In this document: piece by piece, positions 33,140 through 41,489 of the stretch
Layout of the letters: every line of letters starts with the position of its first letter
Numbering within the stretch: position 1 is the first letter of the stretch
NCBI GenBank assembly: GCA_015061035.1
Contig: SUXK01000001.1
Location: forward strand, 1 to 64,000
Reading direction: 5' to 3'
Origin: Bacteroidales bacterium
Lineage (GTDB): Bacteria; Bacteroidota; Bacteroidia; Bacteroidales; G3-4614
DNA: 64,000 nucleotides
Made by a program: the position numbers and the translations under genes
The notes under the pieces: model-generated
What the model was told of the DNA's origin: nothing
What the model saw: only the letters and a program-made list of their open reading frames with translations
Databases searched by the model: none

Positions 33140-35140
33140 TTAATAATCACTATATATGTCATCTATCGCAAATATCTCTTCAACAGGTGTAGGTGCCGTA
33201 TTGCCTCTTTTAGCATTCTGCTCATTTAGTCTGTTTTTATGTTGCCCTTTGCTGTCGGTAATCAAGAACTTGCTTAACACCTCATCTTCGGCAGTCAGTT
33301 GTTTTGTGCCGAACAATCGACGTACAGTCTCATCTGCAGCACACACTTGTTCTGCTATTATAGCCTCGTGTTCACGGTTAAAGCGTCTGACTCTTTCAAG
33401 CTGCTCCGCATCACCCTCTTTGCGGTCTGCTAATGCCATAGGTTGCACATACTTCTCCTCAAGCATATAACAGCGTGTTCCGTCCTCATTGACGGCTAAT
33501 GCTCTGCTCATATCATCGGGGTTATATCTTACCTCCCAACGAGTGGAGGTAAACATTCTGAAGGTATGGTTGAAGCATTCATAATCGAAGCGTTGCCCCC
33601 CAACTGTTATGTGTAAGCCACTGCCTTGCATCAAACTGCGATGTCCGTTGGTCTCCCCGAAGTTGAACAGGTAACGCTCATAACTGTAAGCTCGCTTGCG
33701 GTCAATGGGTGTCAATGCCCAGGCAGCCAAATATTGGTCACGAAGTGCTGCACGTTCTGTCTCTATATACGATGCCAATTGCTTGCATACTCCTTCAAAG
33801 TCGGGGAACTCGTGGCGGAATTTGGTTAGATATTCGCCATTGGGCTGAGATTCTTTTCGGCTTGTTACACCATATCCGCTCCAGTTTATGCTGTTTTTGC
33901 AATACTTATTATTAAATTGTCCGAACCAACGTTCAATGATTTTTGATTTGGCATTATGTGCTGCTGCAGGTATAACCTTTTCGGTGATCTTACCGTAAAG
34001 GTCACTCATCTTGCTTATTGCATAGCGGTCACTCTGTATTTGCAACACTTCGTGCATCTCGCCGAATAACTCTGCCGTATGCTTCATTGCGTTGGCAAGA
34101 GCTTGTTTTATCAATTCAGGAGTCTCGTGTGTTCCTATTGCATAACCGATAGGATATTTTAAGCAAGGATCAAGCACAACAACTATGGTTGGGCGTTTGT
34201 GATATGTTGTAACTGCATATCCTTTTTTATTGGTATCTCGTTGTTGGTATAACAATTCAGCATCCCAACCGTCGAGAGTCCACATCTGCATAGGAAAAAC
34301 AGGAGCAGAACGCTTAACCTGCATACTGCGGTTGGTATGGTAAGCACTGCCACCTCTGCGACGTGGATATATAACATCATTATATTTTATGCGATAGTTG
34401 GCAACGGTACTCGCTGTTACGGTGTCCCAACCCCAAGCAACAGCCATTTGGTTATATTTACGAGCCACCTCTGTATCGTCGAAGTTTTGAGGCAACGACA
34501 ACAGCGTTAGCATAGTACTCATTTGCTCTTCACTCTTAACTCTTGCAGCATTGCGATTGTTATTGGTGTAACCTTTGTGAACGAGGGTTGCATATCCCTC
34601 TTTTTGATAGAGTTTGAATTTACTCTCTAATCTGCGTGGATTAGCAGGTAGAGAATGAGGAAAACGTGTACGGTCAATCTCTTGTGCCGACTCTGCTATA
34701 ACGTCCCAAAATCTAACCGCTTTACTACCCAATGCTGAGCGTTTGGCTCTACGGTTAGCAATCAGAACACCGATAGCATTAAGCACAATAGCATTAGCGT
34801 AATACTCGCGTCTCTTCTCCGTTGGTAAATGTCTGCCATCTTCGCTAATCTCGTACTCATCGAAGAACTTTGAAGCCTCCAAATCGTCCTCAATAAGTTC
34901 GGCTAATCGGTTAGTCTTGACAATATCGTATGGGTTACCACCTAACTTCTCAATTACCTTCGCCTTAAACCTGTCAGGCATGTTGTCAAAGGCAACTAAA
35001 GCCGGAGTATTACGACAACCACGACGAAGGATAGTTATATCCTTGCGTGTAGTTAGATTCTTATAATTAGCTTCTGAAATAATCCCAGAATTGATAAGCC
35101 AATTGCTCTCTATTGCCAATATATTATTGTAATATTCCAT
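33140..35140 (-). CDS. MuA-like DDE transposase
   Basis: A 666-aa transposase that should cut and join the phage ends. The catalytic triad is visible: Asp290 (MWTLDGWDAE), Asp371 (IQSDRYA) and Glu403 (KSKIIERWFGQFN). The N-terminal 280 residues hold DNA-binding helical domains, and the C-terminal part is the beta-barrel and MuB-contact region. Its size matches MuA (663 aa). It is expected to bind the GAATTGTACA repeats at both ends. It is the main product of the early operon. Confidence 0.93.
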   Translation of the reverse strand: MEYYNNILAIESNWLINSGIISEANYKNLTTRKDITILRRGCRNTPALVAFDNMPDRFKAKVIEKLGGNPYDIVKTNRLAELIEDDLEASKFFDEYEISEDGRHLPTEKRREYYANAIVLNAIGVLIANRRAKRSALGSKAVRFWDVIAESAQEIDRTRFPHSLPANPRRLESKFKLYQKEGYATLVHKGYTNNNRNAARVKSEEQMSTMLTLLSLPQNFDDTEVARKYNQMAVAWGWDTVTASTVANYRIKYNDVIYPRRRGGSAYHTNRSMQVKRSAPVFPMQMWTLDGWDAELLYQQRDTNKKGYAVTTYHKRPTIVVVLDPCLKYPIGYAIGTHETPELIKQALANAMKHTAELFGEMHEVLQIQSDRYAISKMSDLYGKITEKVIPAAAHNAKSKIIERWFGQFNNKYCKNSINWSGYGVTSRKESQPNGEYLTKFRHEFPDFEGVCKQLASYIETERAALRDQYLAAWALTPIDRKRAYSYERYLFNFGETNGHRSLMQGSGLHITVGGQRFDYECFNHTFRMFTSTRWEVRYNPDDMSRALAVNEDGTRCYMLEEKYVQPMALADRKEGDAEQLERVRRFNREHEAIIAEQVCAADETVRRLFGTKQLTAEDEVLSKFLITDSKGQHKNRLNEQNAKRGNTAPTPVEEIFAIDDIYSDY

Positions 35141-35199
35141 ATCACTCTCTTTTATTTGCTCCTGCCACGGAGTCGAACCGCGGCCTATGCCATTCAGGA

Positions 35200-35559
35200 T
35201 TATAATCTCATTGCTTGTGCTTGAATATTTTCTAACTCTGTCAGGCTTGGGTTGTTAAATCCCGCTACCTCTGTACCCTCTTTGAGTATCGCAACATAAC
35301 CAGTTGTTTTATTTCCCTCTATCAGCACTCCGTTCGGAAAATACTGCCTCATATATCCGTCAGCATCATAGAGTGTCTCTGCCTCTTCTGCCATTACCAT
35401 AGCAATACCCCCACGTTCTATTGCTAATTTCCTTATGCGACGCGATGTATCACTATCGTTAATATAATTCAACGCTCGCCATACTGTCATCTCATTTGTT
35501 TTAAACGCCTTCATTAAAAATTGGCGTTGTTCACCGGTTACATGTATATATCTTTTCAT
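35200..35559 (-). CDS. Small early phage protein, possible DNA-binding
   Basis: A 119-aa protein starting at the ATG at 35559, which overlaps the upstream stop (ATGA) and is preferred over 35565. The first 50 residues (KRYIHVTGEQRQFLMKAFKT, NEMTVWRALNYINDSDTSRR, IRKLAIERGG) could be a helix-turn-helix; the rest is mixed. It lies just upstream of the transposase, where Mu has Ner, but the sequence does not show Ner clearly. Confidence 0.5.
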   Translation of the reverse strand: MKRYIHVTGEQRQFLMKAFKTNEMTVWRALNYINDSDTSRRIRKLAIERGGIAMVMAEEAETLYDADGYMRQYFPNGVLIEGNKTTGYVAILKEGTEVAGFNNPSLTELENIQAQAMRL

Positions 35560-35747
35560 TCCCATATTACCTCCTGTAATTTTATTATTGATAATAAATG
35601 ATCATCTTCTTGCATTCTCTTAATAAATGCTGTAGTTGCAGTAAACTCTATCTCTGTTCCGTCAAAGGTGAACGGCTTATTGTTCGCAATCAGGTAATCT
35701 GCCAAGTATGACAGATATTCATTTGCCTTGTAAGTTTTAAGTTCCAT
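35556..35747 (-). CDS. Small early phage protein, 63 aa
   Basis: The ATG at 35747 sits in a TAATG stop-start overlap with the gene before it, giving MELKTYKANEYLSYLADYLI and ending IIKLQEVIWE. A start at 35759 adds four residues. It is acidic, with no family I recognise, and is coupled to both neighbours. Confidence 0.5.
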   Translation of the reverse strand: MELKTYKANEYLSYLADYLIANNKPFTFDGTEIEFTATTAFIKRMQEDDHLLSIIKLQEVIWE

Positions 35748-35923
35748 TATTTCCACCATATTAAGTATTCACCACCACGTGGACCCACGTGTATATGTTC
35801 GTATCTCTCTTTTTTCTTGTTGTAATACAACTCTCCTTGTATAGAGTATTGCTTACCGTTAATCTCATACTCGAAAACATTACCCCAATGGTCTGTTCCT
35901 TCAATAATCTTTGTAAAGTCCAT
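35747..35923 (-). CDS. First gene of the early operon, 58 aa
   Basis: The ATG at 35923 gives MDFTKIIEGTDHWGNVFEYE and ends HIHVGPRGGEYLIWWK. I do not recognise it. The longer frame (from 36031) runs through the early promoter and operators and is rejected. It lies about 75 bp downstream of the early promoter box and is coupled to the next gene (TAATG). Confidence 0.5.
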   Translation of the reverse strand: MDFTKIIEGTDHWGNVFEYEINGKQYSIQGELYYNKKKERYEHIHVGPRGGEYLIWWK

Positions 35924-35996
35924 AATTGCTATATTTATATTGTTTAAATCCCTATTTTTTTGTAATTTTACCGCTGTTGTTATTTCTAACACGATG

Positions 35997-36004
35997 CAAA
36001 TATA
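35997..36004 (-). promoter_or_regulatory. Early promoter -7 box
   Basis: TATATTTG on the minus strand matches TAnnTTTG. The operator palindrome at 36011-36041 lies immediately upstream, over the expected -33 region, so repressor binding would block it. Confidence 0.65.
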
Positions 36005-36010
36005 TAACAT

Positions 36011-36053
36011 ATTTCGCAAAATGCAAATCATTTTGCGAAATTATTTCGCAAAA
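36011..36053. promoter_or_regulatory. Repressor operators
   Basis: ATTTCGCAAAATG (36011-36023) and CATTTTGCGAAAT (36029-36041) form a perfect 13-bp inverted repeat around 5 bp. A further half-site (TTTCGCAAAA) is at 36044-36053. A related palindrome, TTCGC-AAAAT-GCGAA, lies inside the repressor gene at 36206-36220. Their place between early genes and repressor marks them as lysogeny operators. Confidence 0.75.
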
Positions 36054-36061
36054 ATCAAAAT

Positions 36062-36700
36062 ATGATGACAAAAAAAGAGAGATTAGAGGAAATAATAAGA
36101 TATTATAGTGATGGTAAGCCTACTGCTTTTGCTAAATTTTTAGGAGTTGCACCATCTACAATAAGCACATGGTTAGCTCGAGATACTTTTGATTATGATT
36201 TATTATTCGCAAAATGCGAAGATATTAATGCTGATTGGCTATTGTCTGGTGAAGGGACAATGATTTCAGAGGATAAATCAAATAATACTAACACTATAAA
36301 TAAGATACCACTTGTTGAAACAACAGCTATTGCAGGTTTTGGTAATTACAATTTCTCAATATCAAATGTTGATATTAAAGAATACTATGTTATACCTAAA
36401 TTCAAACATTGTAAAGTTGATTTTATGATAGAATTGTCAGGAGATTCTATGATTCCTACTTATAACAGAGGAGATATAGTTGCCTGCACAATTATAAAAG
36501 AAGCGACCTTTATACAATGGAATAAATGCCATATAATTGCAACAGCACATCAGGGCTCATTATGTAAACGTATAATGCCATCAGAAAAAACTGATCATGT
36601 TAAAATCATATCTGATAACCCTGCATATCCTTCAATAGATTTACCTTTATCTGAAATAAAAGGTCTTGCTCTTGTTGTTGGAGTAGTTAGACTTGAGTAG
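36062..36700 (+). CDS. S24-type phage repressor
   Basis: A 212-aa CI-like repressor. The N terminus has a helix-turn-helix (AFAKFLGVAPSTISTWLARD, residues 22-41). The C terminus is an S24 self-cleavage domain with Ser129 (LSGDSMIPTYNRGD) and Lys169 (GSLCKRIM), and an Ala-Gly cleavage site at about 91-92 (TTAIAGFG). RecA-triggered self-cleavage, hence SOS induction, is therefore expected; the Mu repressor is not of this type. It is divergent from the early operon and separated from it by the operators. A start at 36065 is equally possible. Confidence 0.92.
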   Translation: MMTKKERLEEIIRYYSDGKPTAFAKFLGVAPSTISTWLARDTFDYDLLFAKCEDINADWLLSGEGTMISEDKSNNTNTINKIPLVETTAIAGFGNYNFSISNVDIKEYYVIPKFKHCKVDFMIELSGDSMIPTYNRGDIVACTIIKEATFIQWNKCHIIATAHQGSLCKRIMPSEKTDHVKIISDNPAYPSIDLPLSEIKGLALVVGVVRLE

Positions 36701-37289
36701 AATTGTACGTCCAATATATCCTCAAATAAGGGAGAGAGGCACTAAACACCCCTAATAAAAGCAATAAAAACGTCTAAAACGTCCTATACAAAAGGGTTTC
36801 AAGAGGGTGAAAATTTCAAAAACTCGTGTACTTTTTATGTATTATGGGGGTCAACTCAACGCATTTTAATGTAATATAGTGGTAAACTCACGCACTTTTT
36901 TTCGCTGTTTTGAATACCCATTTGAATACCCATTTGAATACCCAATCGCACATTTCAGCAAAAAACTCCACAAAAAGTACCCAAAAAGAACCACCAAGAA
37001 ACAACCATAAAACAGCAATTAAGCACACTTCAAATAGTATTCAAATAGCCTTCAATAGCAGCCAATCTCAGCCTTAAACAACCAAATCTAAGCAAGACCA
37101 CACAAACACCCTCAAACCCATCTAAAATCAAGCCTAAACAAGACTTTAGCGCTCAAGATAAGCAATACTAAAGCATAAAAAAAGGAGGCTCCACAGCCCC
37201 CAATTAACACAAGATTAAATCGAACTTAATCAAACCTGTTAATTATATTCATTGGAATTAACATCAAATTAAACCAACTTAACAGGTTT
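36701..37289. other. Non-coding left-end region with 12-bp tandem repeats and strong strand bias
   Basis: I see no gene in these 589 bp. Contents: a direct-orientation GAATTGTAC at 36700-36708; three perfect 12-bp tandem units of TTTGAATACCCA at 36909-36944; a stretch of about 250 bp (36910-37160) very poor in G on the plus strand; and an inverted repeat AACCTGTTAA (37233-37242) / TTAACAGGTT (37279-37288) just inside the inner end site. It may hold transposition-enhancing or replication-related sites. Confidence 0.6.
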
Positions 37290-37366
37290 TGTACAATTCA
37301 TTTTTAACCTCCATTCCTTATCTTATTAATTATTAATATTTTACGTTTTTATTCAATGTACAATTC
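37290..37366. repeat. Paired transposase-site-like repeats at the phage left end (L1/L2-like)
   Basis: TGTACAATTC, the reverse complement of GAATTGTACA, occurs at 37290-37299 and 37357-37366, 67 bp apart. Both are inverted relative to the pair at 5159-5190, as expected for the two ends of one transposon. In Mu, L1 and L2 are separated by a spacer that binds HU, while R1 and R2 are adjacent. The terminus should lie just to the right; CA at 37382-37383 is a candidate. Confidence 0.65.
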
Positions 37367-37398
37367 ATTTATCCCCTTATACATACCGTAAATAATCG

Positions 37399-37428
37399 TT
37401 GTAATATAAAATATTAACAATATATTTG
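37399..37428 (+). promoter_or_regulatory. Promoter of the GH85 gene
   Basis: TTG (37399-37401), 19 bp, then TATATTTG (37421-37428) is a full Bacteroidota promoter. It leaves a leader of about 65 nt. It begins only about 30 bp from the outer phage site, so the prophage replaced everything upstream of this promoter. Confidence 0.75.
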
Positions 37429-37497
37429 TGGAAAATAAAATAAAATTATATTTTTAAAACGATATATTAGAATATAAACCTTTTAACTTTTGAGTCT

Positions 37498-40400
37498 ATG
37501 AGAAAGATAAATCTACTTTTGCTATTAGTTATAGTATGCGGTTTTGCATCTGCACAAATAGTCCCAACTCATGACCAATATGTGAAGATAGGAGGTTCAA
37601 CTTCTTGGTATACTGCATATGAAAACTGGTCTCCGGGTACAGCTCTTTATAGCGGAGATAGTGAAGCAGCAGAAAACGAGCAATTCTTTATCTCTCGTGT
37701 AAAACCTCGTGAGCGTTTTGTGTTTACAGGAACTCAAGTAAAAGAGAGTCTTAATCCTGAAAGAAAACTATTGTGGTGGTGTCCCATAGGTACAACAGAA
37801 GAGAATTGGAATGCTATTCCTTCGTATTACTTTGGAGGTGAGGTTTTCTCTATGTGGAGTTATACAGATATTTATAATAGTTGGACAACTCCTATGATTC
37901 AAGCCCCAGCCGCATTTCTTGATGCTTGCCATAAAAATGGAGTGCATTCAGGTGTTACAGCAGCTGTTCCTTTTGGAGCAGCTCCTTCTCCGAACGATGG
38001 AGGTCATGGCTCAAATATAAATGCCCTTGTAACAGGAGGATATGATAAGTTGTTGAAATATCTTCGTTACTATGGAGTTGATTGTATAGGTTTTAATTCT
38101 GAGTTTGGTTGGATTAATTTGAATACTACTGCTTTTAAGGAAATGATGGGAAATTGTTATGCTAATGCAGCATCTTACGGAGTACCTTTCAATAATGCAT
38201 GGTATTCATATACTTCAAATGGAGGAACTCCCGGAGATTATAGTGTACTTAATAGTGGATGTGATGAATGGTTTCATTATAAAGGGAAAAAAGTATCAGA
38301 TGCTTATTTCTTGAATTATAATTGGTACGCTTCTCATTTAAATACTTCTCAACAAACAGCCGAAAGTCATGGTCGTTCAAGTTTTGATGTGTATGCAGGT
38401 ATGGACTATCAAGGACGTTCAACAGCATCATGGAGAGCTTTGCAAAACTACAATATTTCAGTTGGGTTTTGGGGTGCTCTCAATATGAATATGATTTATG
38501 AGAGTTGTGGAGAGTTAGGATCTTCGCCAAAACAGAAACAGAAAACATATCAATTGATTTCAGAGAACTCATTTACAGGTTCATCGTATAACCCGGTAAA
38601 TACTCCTGATGTAACAGATATTTTACGCCATACATCAACAGCAACCGACTTTCATGGATTCTCAAGTTTTATTACTGCTCGTAGTACTATGACTCCTCAA
38701 TATGGCGATGGAACATTGGCAGGAGACCCCTTTGTAACATACTTCAACTTGGGTAACGGAATGTTCTTCAAAGAGGAGGGCGTAACAACCTTCAATCAAG
38801 AGTGGTACAACCTTGGAATGCAAGACTATTTGCCTTCGTGGCGTTGGTGGTGGACAAAAACCTTTATGGGTAAAAATGCCACAGATGCTTCAACAGATAT
38901 GGTAGCAGAGTTCACATGGGATGATGCATGGTTTGGAGGTTCATGTTTGCAAATTTCAGGATCAACAGATAAAGCCTACTTGCAACTATTCAAAACAAAA
39001 TATCCTTTGGTAAATAACGATGTATTCACAATTCGTTACAAAGTTGTTTCAGGATCAGGAACAATAGCATTAACCACATCAACTGAATCTGCACCTACAA
39101 CAGAGATTGCAGGAACAATAGTATCAAATGCAGAAGCAAATGACGAGTGGAAAGTTAAAGAGATTAAAGTTGCTGACCGTAATGGTATTAAATTAAATGG
39201 TGAGACTCTTGCTCTTCTTGGTCTGAAATTTGAAGATACATCATTTGACTTTAAGGTATTGATAGGAGAGATCTCTGTAACTCGTGGAACATCAATAACT
39301 CCCGGAATGCCTGCTATTGTAAGTTCAAAAGCAATGGCTCGTAACTACAAGGGTGTTGATATGAAGATTGTTTATGATATGACTGCTCATGACAAAAACT
39401 CATCAGGACGTCAATCATATCAATCAATTTATAACACAGATGTCAATACATGGTACTATAAAATCTACACCCAACAAGAAGGCGGAGAGCCAGTATTATG
39501 TACAGCAACAACATCTTGGGCGGCATACGTGGTAGGAGCACCATACGATCTTGAAAAAGGAGGTAAAATTCGTATAGGAGTAAGTGCAGTATCTCTTGAT
39601 GGAAATAGAGAGAGCTCAATTAGTTGGGGCTCATATATGAGCGTACCTGCTAACCAAACAGTTGAAGGATTCTCAATAGACAAACCAATCATTAAAGCGG
39701 GAGAAGAGTTTACGGTTGCATTTGATGATCCAACTCACCCGGCAGCAACATGGGTAATCAAAGCTTCAGAGAACGATGAAGAAAAAGGAACATTCAACGC
39801 AAAATCATTTACAACTTCATTAAGCGAAGAGGGTATATATGACCTATATCTAATTCAGAATGGAACAACAGAGGTGTATCGCGGTAAAATACAAATTTCA
39901 CCCGCCGCAGTTGGAGCAATGCCCGAAATCAAGACTTTGACAATGAGAGGGGCAAACGATAAAGAGTGGATTGAAGTTGGAGAAGAGGTTACATACTCCT
40001 ATACAGGTCGAGCAGATGCCGACGGATATGTATCACGCGGTATGGCACTCAGAGAGAAAGCATTTGGAATTCCAACAGAACAACTTGATTTTGATGATCA
40101 ATCAAAATTTTCATTATCGTTTTGGTTTAAGGTAAATCAATTTAATCATGAAGAGTATGGAACTCAGTTTGTAAATATTCGTTCGGCAGCCTCTATATGG
40201 CCGGAGTCTGACTGGGGCTATTTTTGGAGTTTATTTGATCATGAGAATAAATTTTCGGTATCGTTTAGATCTAATTTATCATCATCAGGGATGAAAATAG
40301 AGATGCTGGAAGATATATCTTTTGATGAGGGAGTTTGGTATCATGTTGCTTTTGTTTATGGATATACTGACGACAATCGTACATTAGAGATATATCTCAA

Positions 40401-41244
40401 TGGTAAGTTGCATTGTTCTTGCCAATTAGGAGATTATGGAATCATTTCATGGAAATCATCAAATATAATAATGATTGGAGGACGTGCTTTCGGTCGTGCG
40501 GGATTAGATGGAGTTATAGATGAGGTTCGCTTATATAACAAGGCTCTTACTGCAGAAGAGATTAAGAGTACAATGCAACATCACTTGTTGCCTGTAACTG
40601 ATGAGAACTTTATTGGTTATTGGGACTTTGAAACAGATAGTAACAGTGAAAACTGTTTGATTAGCACAGGTGGTAATACAAGTTTGATTGCTAAATTATA
40701 TGATCCATCTGTGCCCTCTTCGGAAGGAAATGAATATTTGTCTCAATCAATCTCTTTTATAGTTGGAGTTCCTTTTATCTCTGGTACAAACTATAAGATT
40801 AAAACATTGCCGTCATGGACCTTAAAACAAGCATCGGTCATATCAACAGAAGGGGATAGTGAAGCAGGAAGTGCAACAGCCCTATATTCTGAAGCAGGAA
40901 CATATACCGCAACATTAACACTATCTAATGGATGGGGTTCTGATACCAAAACAATAGAGGTGGTAACCATTGTTGGAACAGGTATAGAGGATGATGTTAC
41001 TCTTGAAGAGATGCAAGCATTCCCAAATCCATTTGATAATGAGGTATATGCTAACTTTGTAGAAGAAGGAAACTATACCGTTGAGATATATGATTATTCA
41101 GGACGTTTACTCAATACAATTGTTCTATATGCTTCGGCAGGAGAGATATATCAAATTCCTGTTGAAGGTATAAGTGGAATTTACTTTATCAAGGTTAAGG
41201 GAGAGAGCGGACTGTTAAAAGTTATGAAAGTGGCAAAGAGATAG
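37498..41244 (+). CDS. Secreted GH85 endo-beta-N-acetylglucosaminidase with LamG-like domain and T9SS tail
   Basis: A 1248-aa enzyme expected to cut the GlcNAc-GlcNAc core of N-glycans. It has a signal peptide (about residues 1-19). The GH85 domain (about 85-400) contains GVDCIGFNSEFGW, where Asn200 and Glu202 match the Asn/Glu catalytic pair of the family. Beta-sandwich regions follow, with a LamG-like domain at about 860-1030 (FSLSFWFKVNQF, LDGVIDEVRLYNKALTAEEI). The last 80 residues (AFPNPFDNEVYANFVEEGNY ... GIYFIKVKGESGLLKVMKVA) are a type A T9SS sorting domain, so it should be exported by type IX secretion. It stands alone with its own promoter, and copy 2 of the 71-bp repeat follows its stop. 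Confidence 0.88.
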   Translation: MRKINLLLLLVIVCGFASAQIVPTHDQYVKIGGSTSWYTAYENWSPGTALYSGDSEAAENEQFFISRVKPRERFVFTGTQVKESLNPERKLLWWCPIGTTEENWNAIPSYYFGGEVFSMWSYTDIYNSWTTPMIQAPAAFLDACHKNGVHSGVTAAVPFGAAPSPNDGGHGSNINALVTGGYDKLLKYLRYYGVDCIGFNSEFGWINLNTTAFKEMMGNCYANAASYGVPFNNAWYSYTSNGGTPGDYSVLNSGCDEWFHYKGKKVSDAYFLNYNWYASHLNTSQQTAESHGRSSFDVYAGMDYQGRSTASWRALQNYNISVGFWGALNMNMIYESCGELGSSPKQKQKTYQLISENSFTGSSYNPVNTPDVTDILRHTSTATDFHGFSSFITARSTMTPQYGDGTLAGDPFVTYFNLGNGMFFKEEGVTTFNQEWYNLGMQDYLPSWRWWWTKTFMGKNATDASTDMVAEFTWDDAWFGGSCLQISGSTDKAYLQLFKTKYPLVNNDVFTIRYKVVSGSGTIALTTSTESAPTTEIAGTIVSNAEANDEWKVKEIKVADRNGIKLNGETLALLGLKFEDTSFDFKVLIGEISVTRGTSITPGMPAIVSSKAMARNYKGVDMKIVYDMTAHDKNSSGRQSYQSIYNTDVNTWYYKIYTQQEGGEPVLCTATTSWAAYVVGAPYDLEKGGKIRIGVSAVSLDGNRESSISWGSYMSVPANQTVEGFSIDKPIIKAGEEFTVAFDDPTHPAATWVIKASENDEEKGTFNAKSFTTSLSEEGIYDLYLIQNGTTEVYRGKIQISPAAVGAMPEIKTLTMRGANDKEWIEVGEEVTYSYTGRADADGYVSRGMALREKAFGIPTEQLDFDDQSKFSLSFWFKVNQFNHEEYGTQFVNIRSAASIWPESDWGYFWSLFDHENKFSVSFRSNLSSSGMKIEMLEDISFDEGVWYHVAFVYGYTDDNRTLEIYLNGKLHCSCQLGDYGIISWKSSNIIMIGGRAFGRAGLDGVIDEVRLYNKALTAEEIKSTMQHHLLPVTDENFIGYWDFETDSNSENCLISTGGNTSLIAKLYDPSVPSSEGNEYLSQSISFIVGVPFISGTNYKIKTLPSWTLKQASVISTEGDSEAGSATALYSEAGTYTATLTLSNGWGSDTKTIEVVTIVGTGIEDDVTLEEMQAFPNPFDNEVYANFVEEGNYTVEIYDYSGRLLNTIVLYASAGEIYQIPVEGISGIYFIKVKGESGLLKVMKVAKR

Positions 41245-41313
41245 TTGTTAGTTTTTAGTTGTACGGTGCTTCGCACCTTAGTTGTTAGAAACTAATATTA
41301 ATAGATAGCAAAG
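41243..41313. repeat. 71-bp intergenic repeat, copy 2
   Basis: Identical over 71 bp to 4995-5065. It begins inside the GH85 stop codon and ends in the next terminator-like hairpin, exactly as the first copy does after pnp. Confidence 0.9.
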
Positions 41314-41337
41314 GTTGCAATGAGAGTTGCAACCTTT
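41310..41337 (+). terminator. Hairpin terminator after the GH85 gene
   Basis: AAAGGTTGCAA and TTGCAACCTTT form an 11-bp stem with a 6-nt loop. The T tract after it is weak (GTTGTATTTT). Confidence 0.55.
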
Positions 41338-41354
41338 GTTGTATTTTGATAGAT

Positions 41355-41392
41355 AAAAATGGAGTTGCACTTTAAGTGTGCAACTCCGTTTA
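41355..41392 (-). terminator. Terminator of the adk-obgE operon
   Basis: GGAGTTGCAC (41361-41370) pairs with GTGCAACTCC (41378-41387). On the minus strand the stem is followed by ATTTTTATC. Confidence 0.6.
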
Positions 41393-41489
41393 TCTTATAC
41401 GACTAATTAGTCTAATTGGGTTAATATAATAACTTATAGCCGAAAACTAACAACTACCCCGTAGGGGCAACGAAGTTGAAAACTACCAA

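Larger units (their letters stand above)
5159..37366. mobile_element. Mu-like transposable prophage with contractile tail (about 32 kb)
   Basis: The limits given are the outermost transposase-site-like repeats; the true ends lie a few to about 25 bp further out, and I could not find a target-site duplication. The element holds an S24 repressor, a MuA-like DDE transposase, a MuB-like ATPase, gp16-like and DUF3164 proteins, gpG, gp36, portal and MuF homologues, terminase, protease/scaffold, capsid, a lysis cassette, sheath, tube, tape measure, baseplate and fibres. No tyrosine or serine integrase is present, so movement is by transposition. All structural modules seem complete; the only broken gene I see is the ThyA-family gene at 6.1-6.8 kb. 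Base composition resembles the host. Confidence 0.92.

Noticed and set aside
36700-36709. A third transposase site at the left end (GAATTGTACG)
   Set aside because: Nine of ten bases match, but it is in the opposite orientation to the other two left-end sites and directly abuts the repressor stop codon; left as a possibility only.
36909-36944. Tandem 12-bp units as a CRISPR array
   Set aside because: The units are contiguous with no spacers and no cas genes are near.
4995-41313. The 71-bp direct repeats as attachment sites flanking the prophage
   Set aside because: The right copy lies beyond a complete host gene and its promoter, the phage encodes a DDE transposase and no site-specific integrase, and separate inverted end sites exist at 5159 and 37366.
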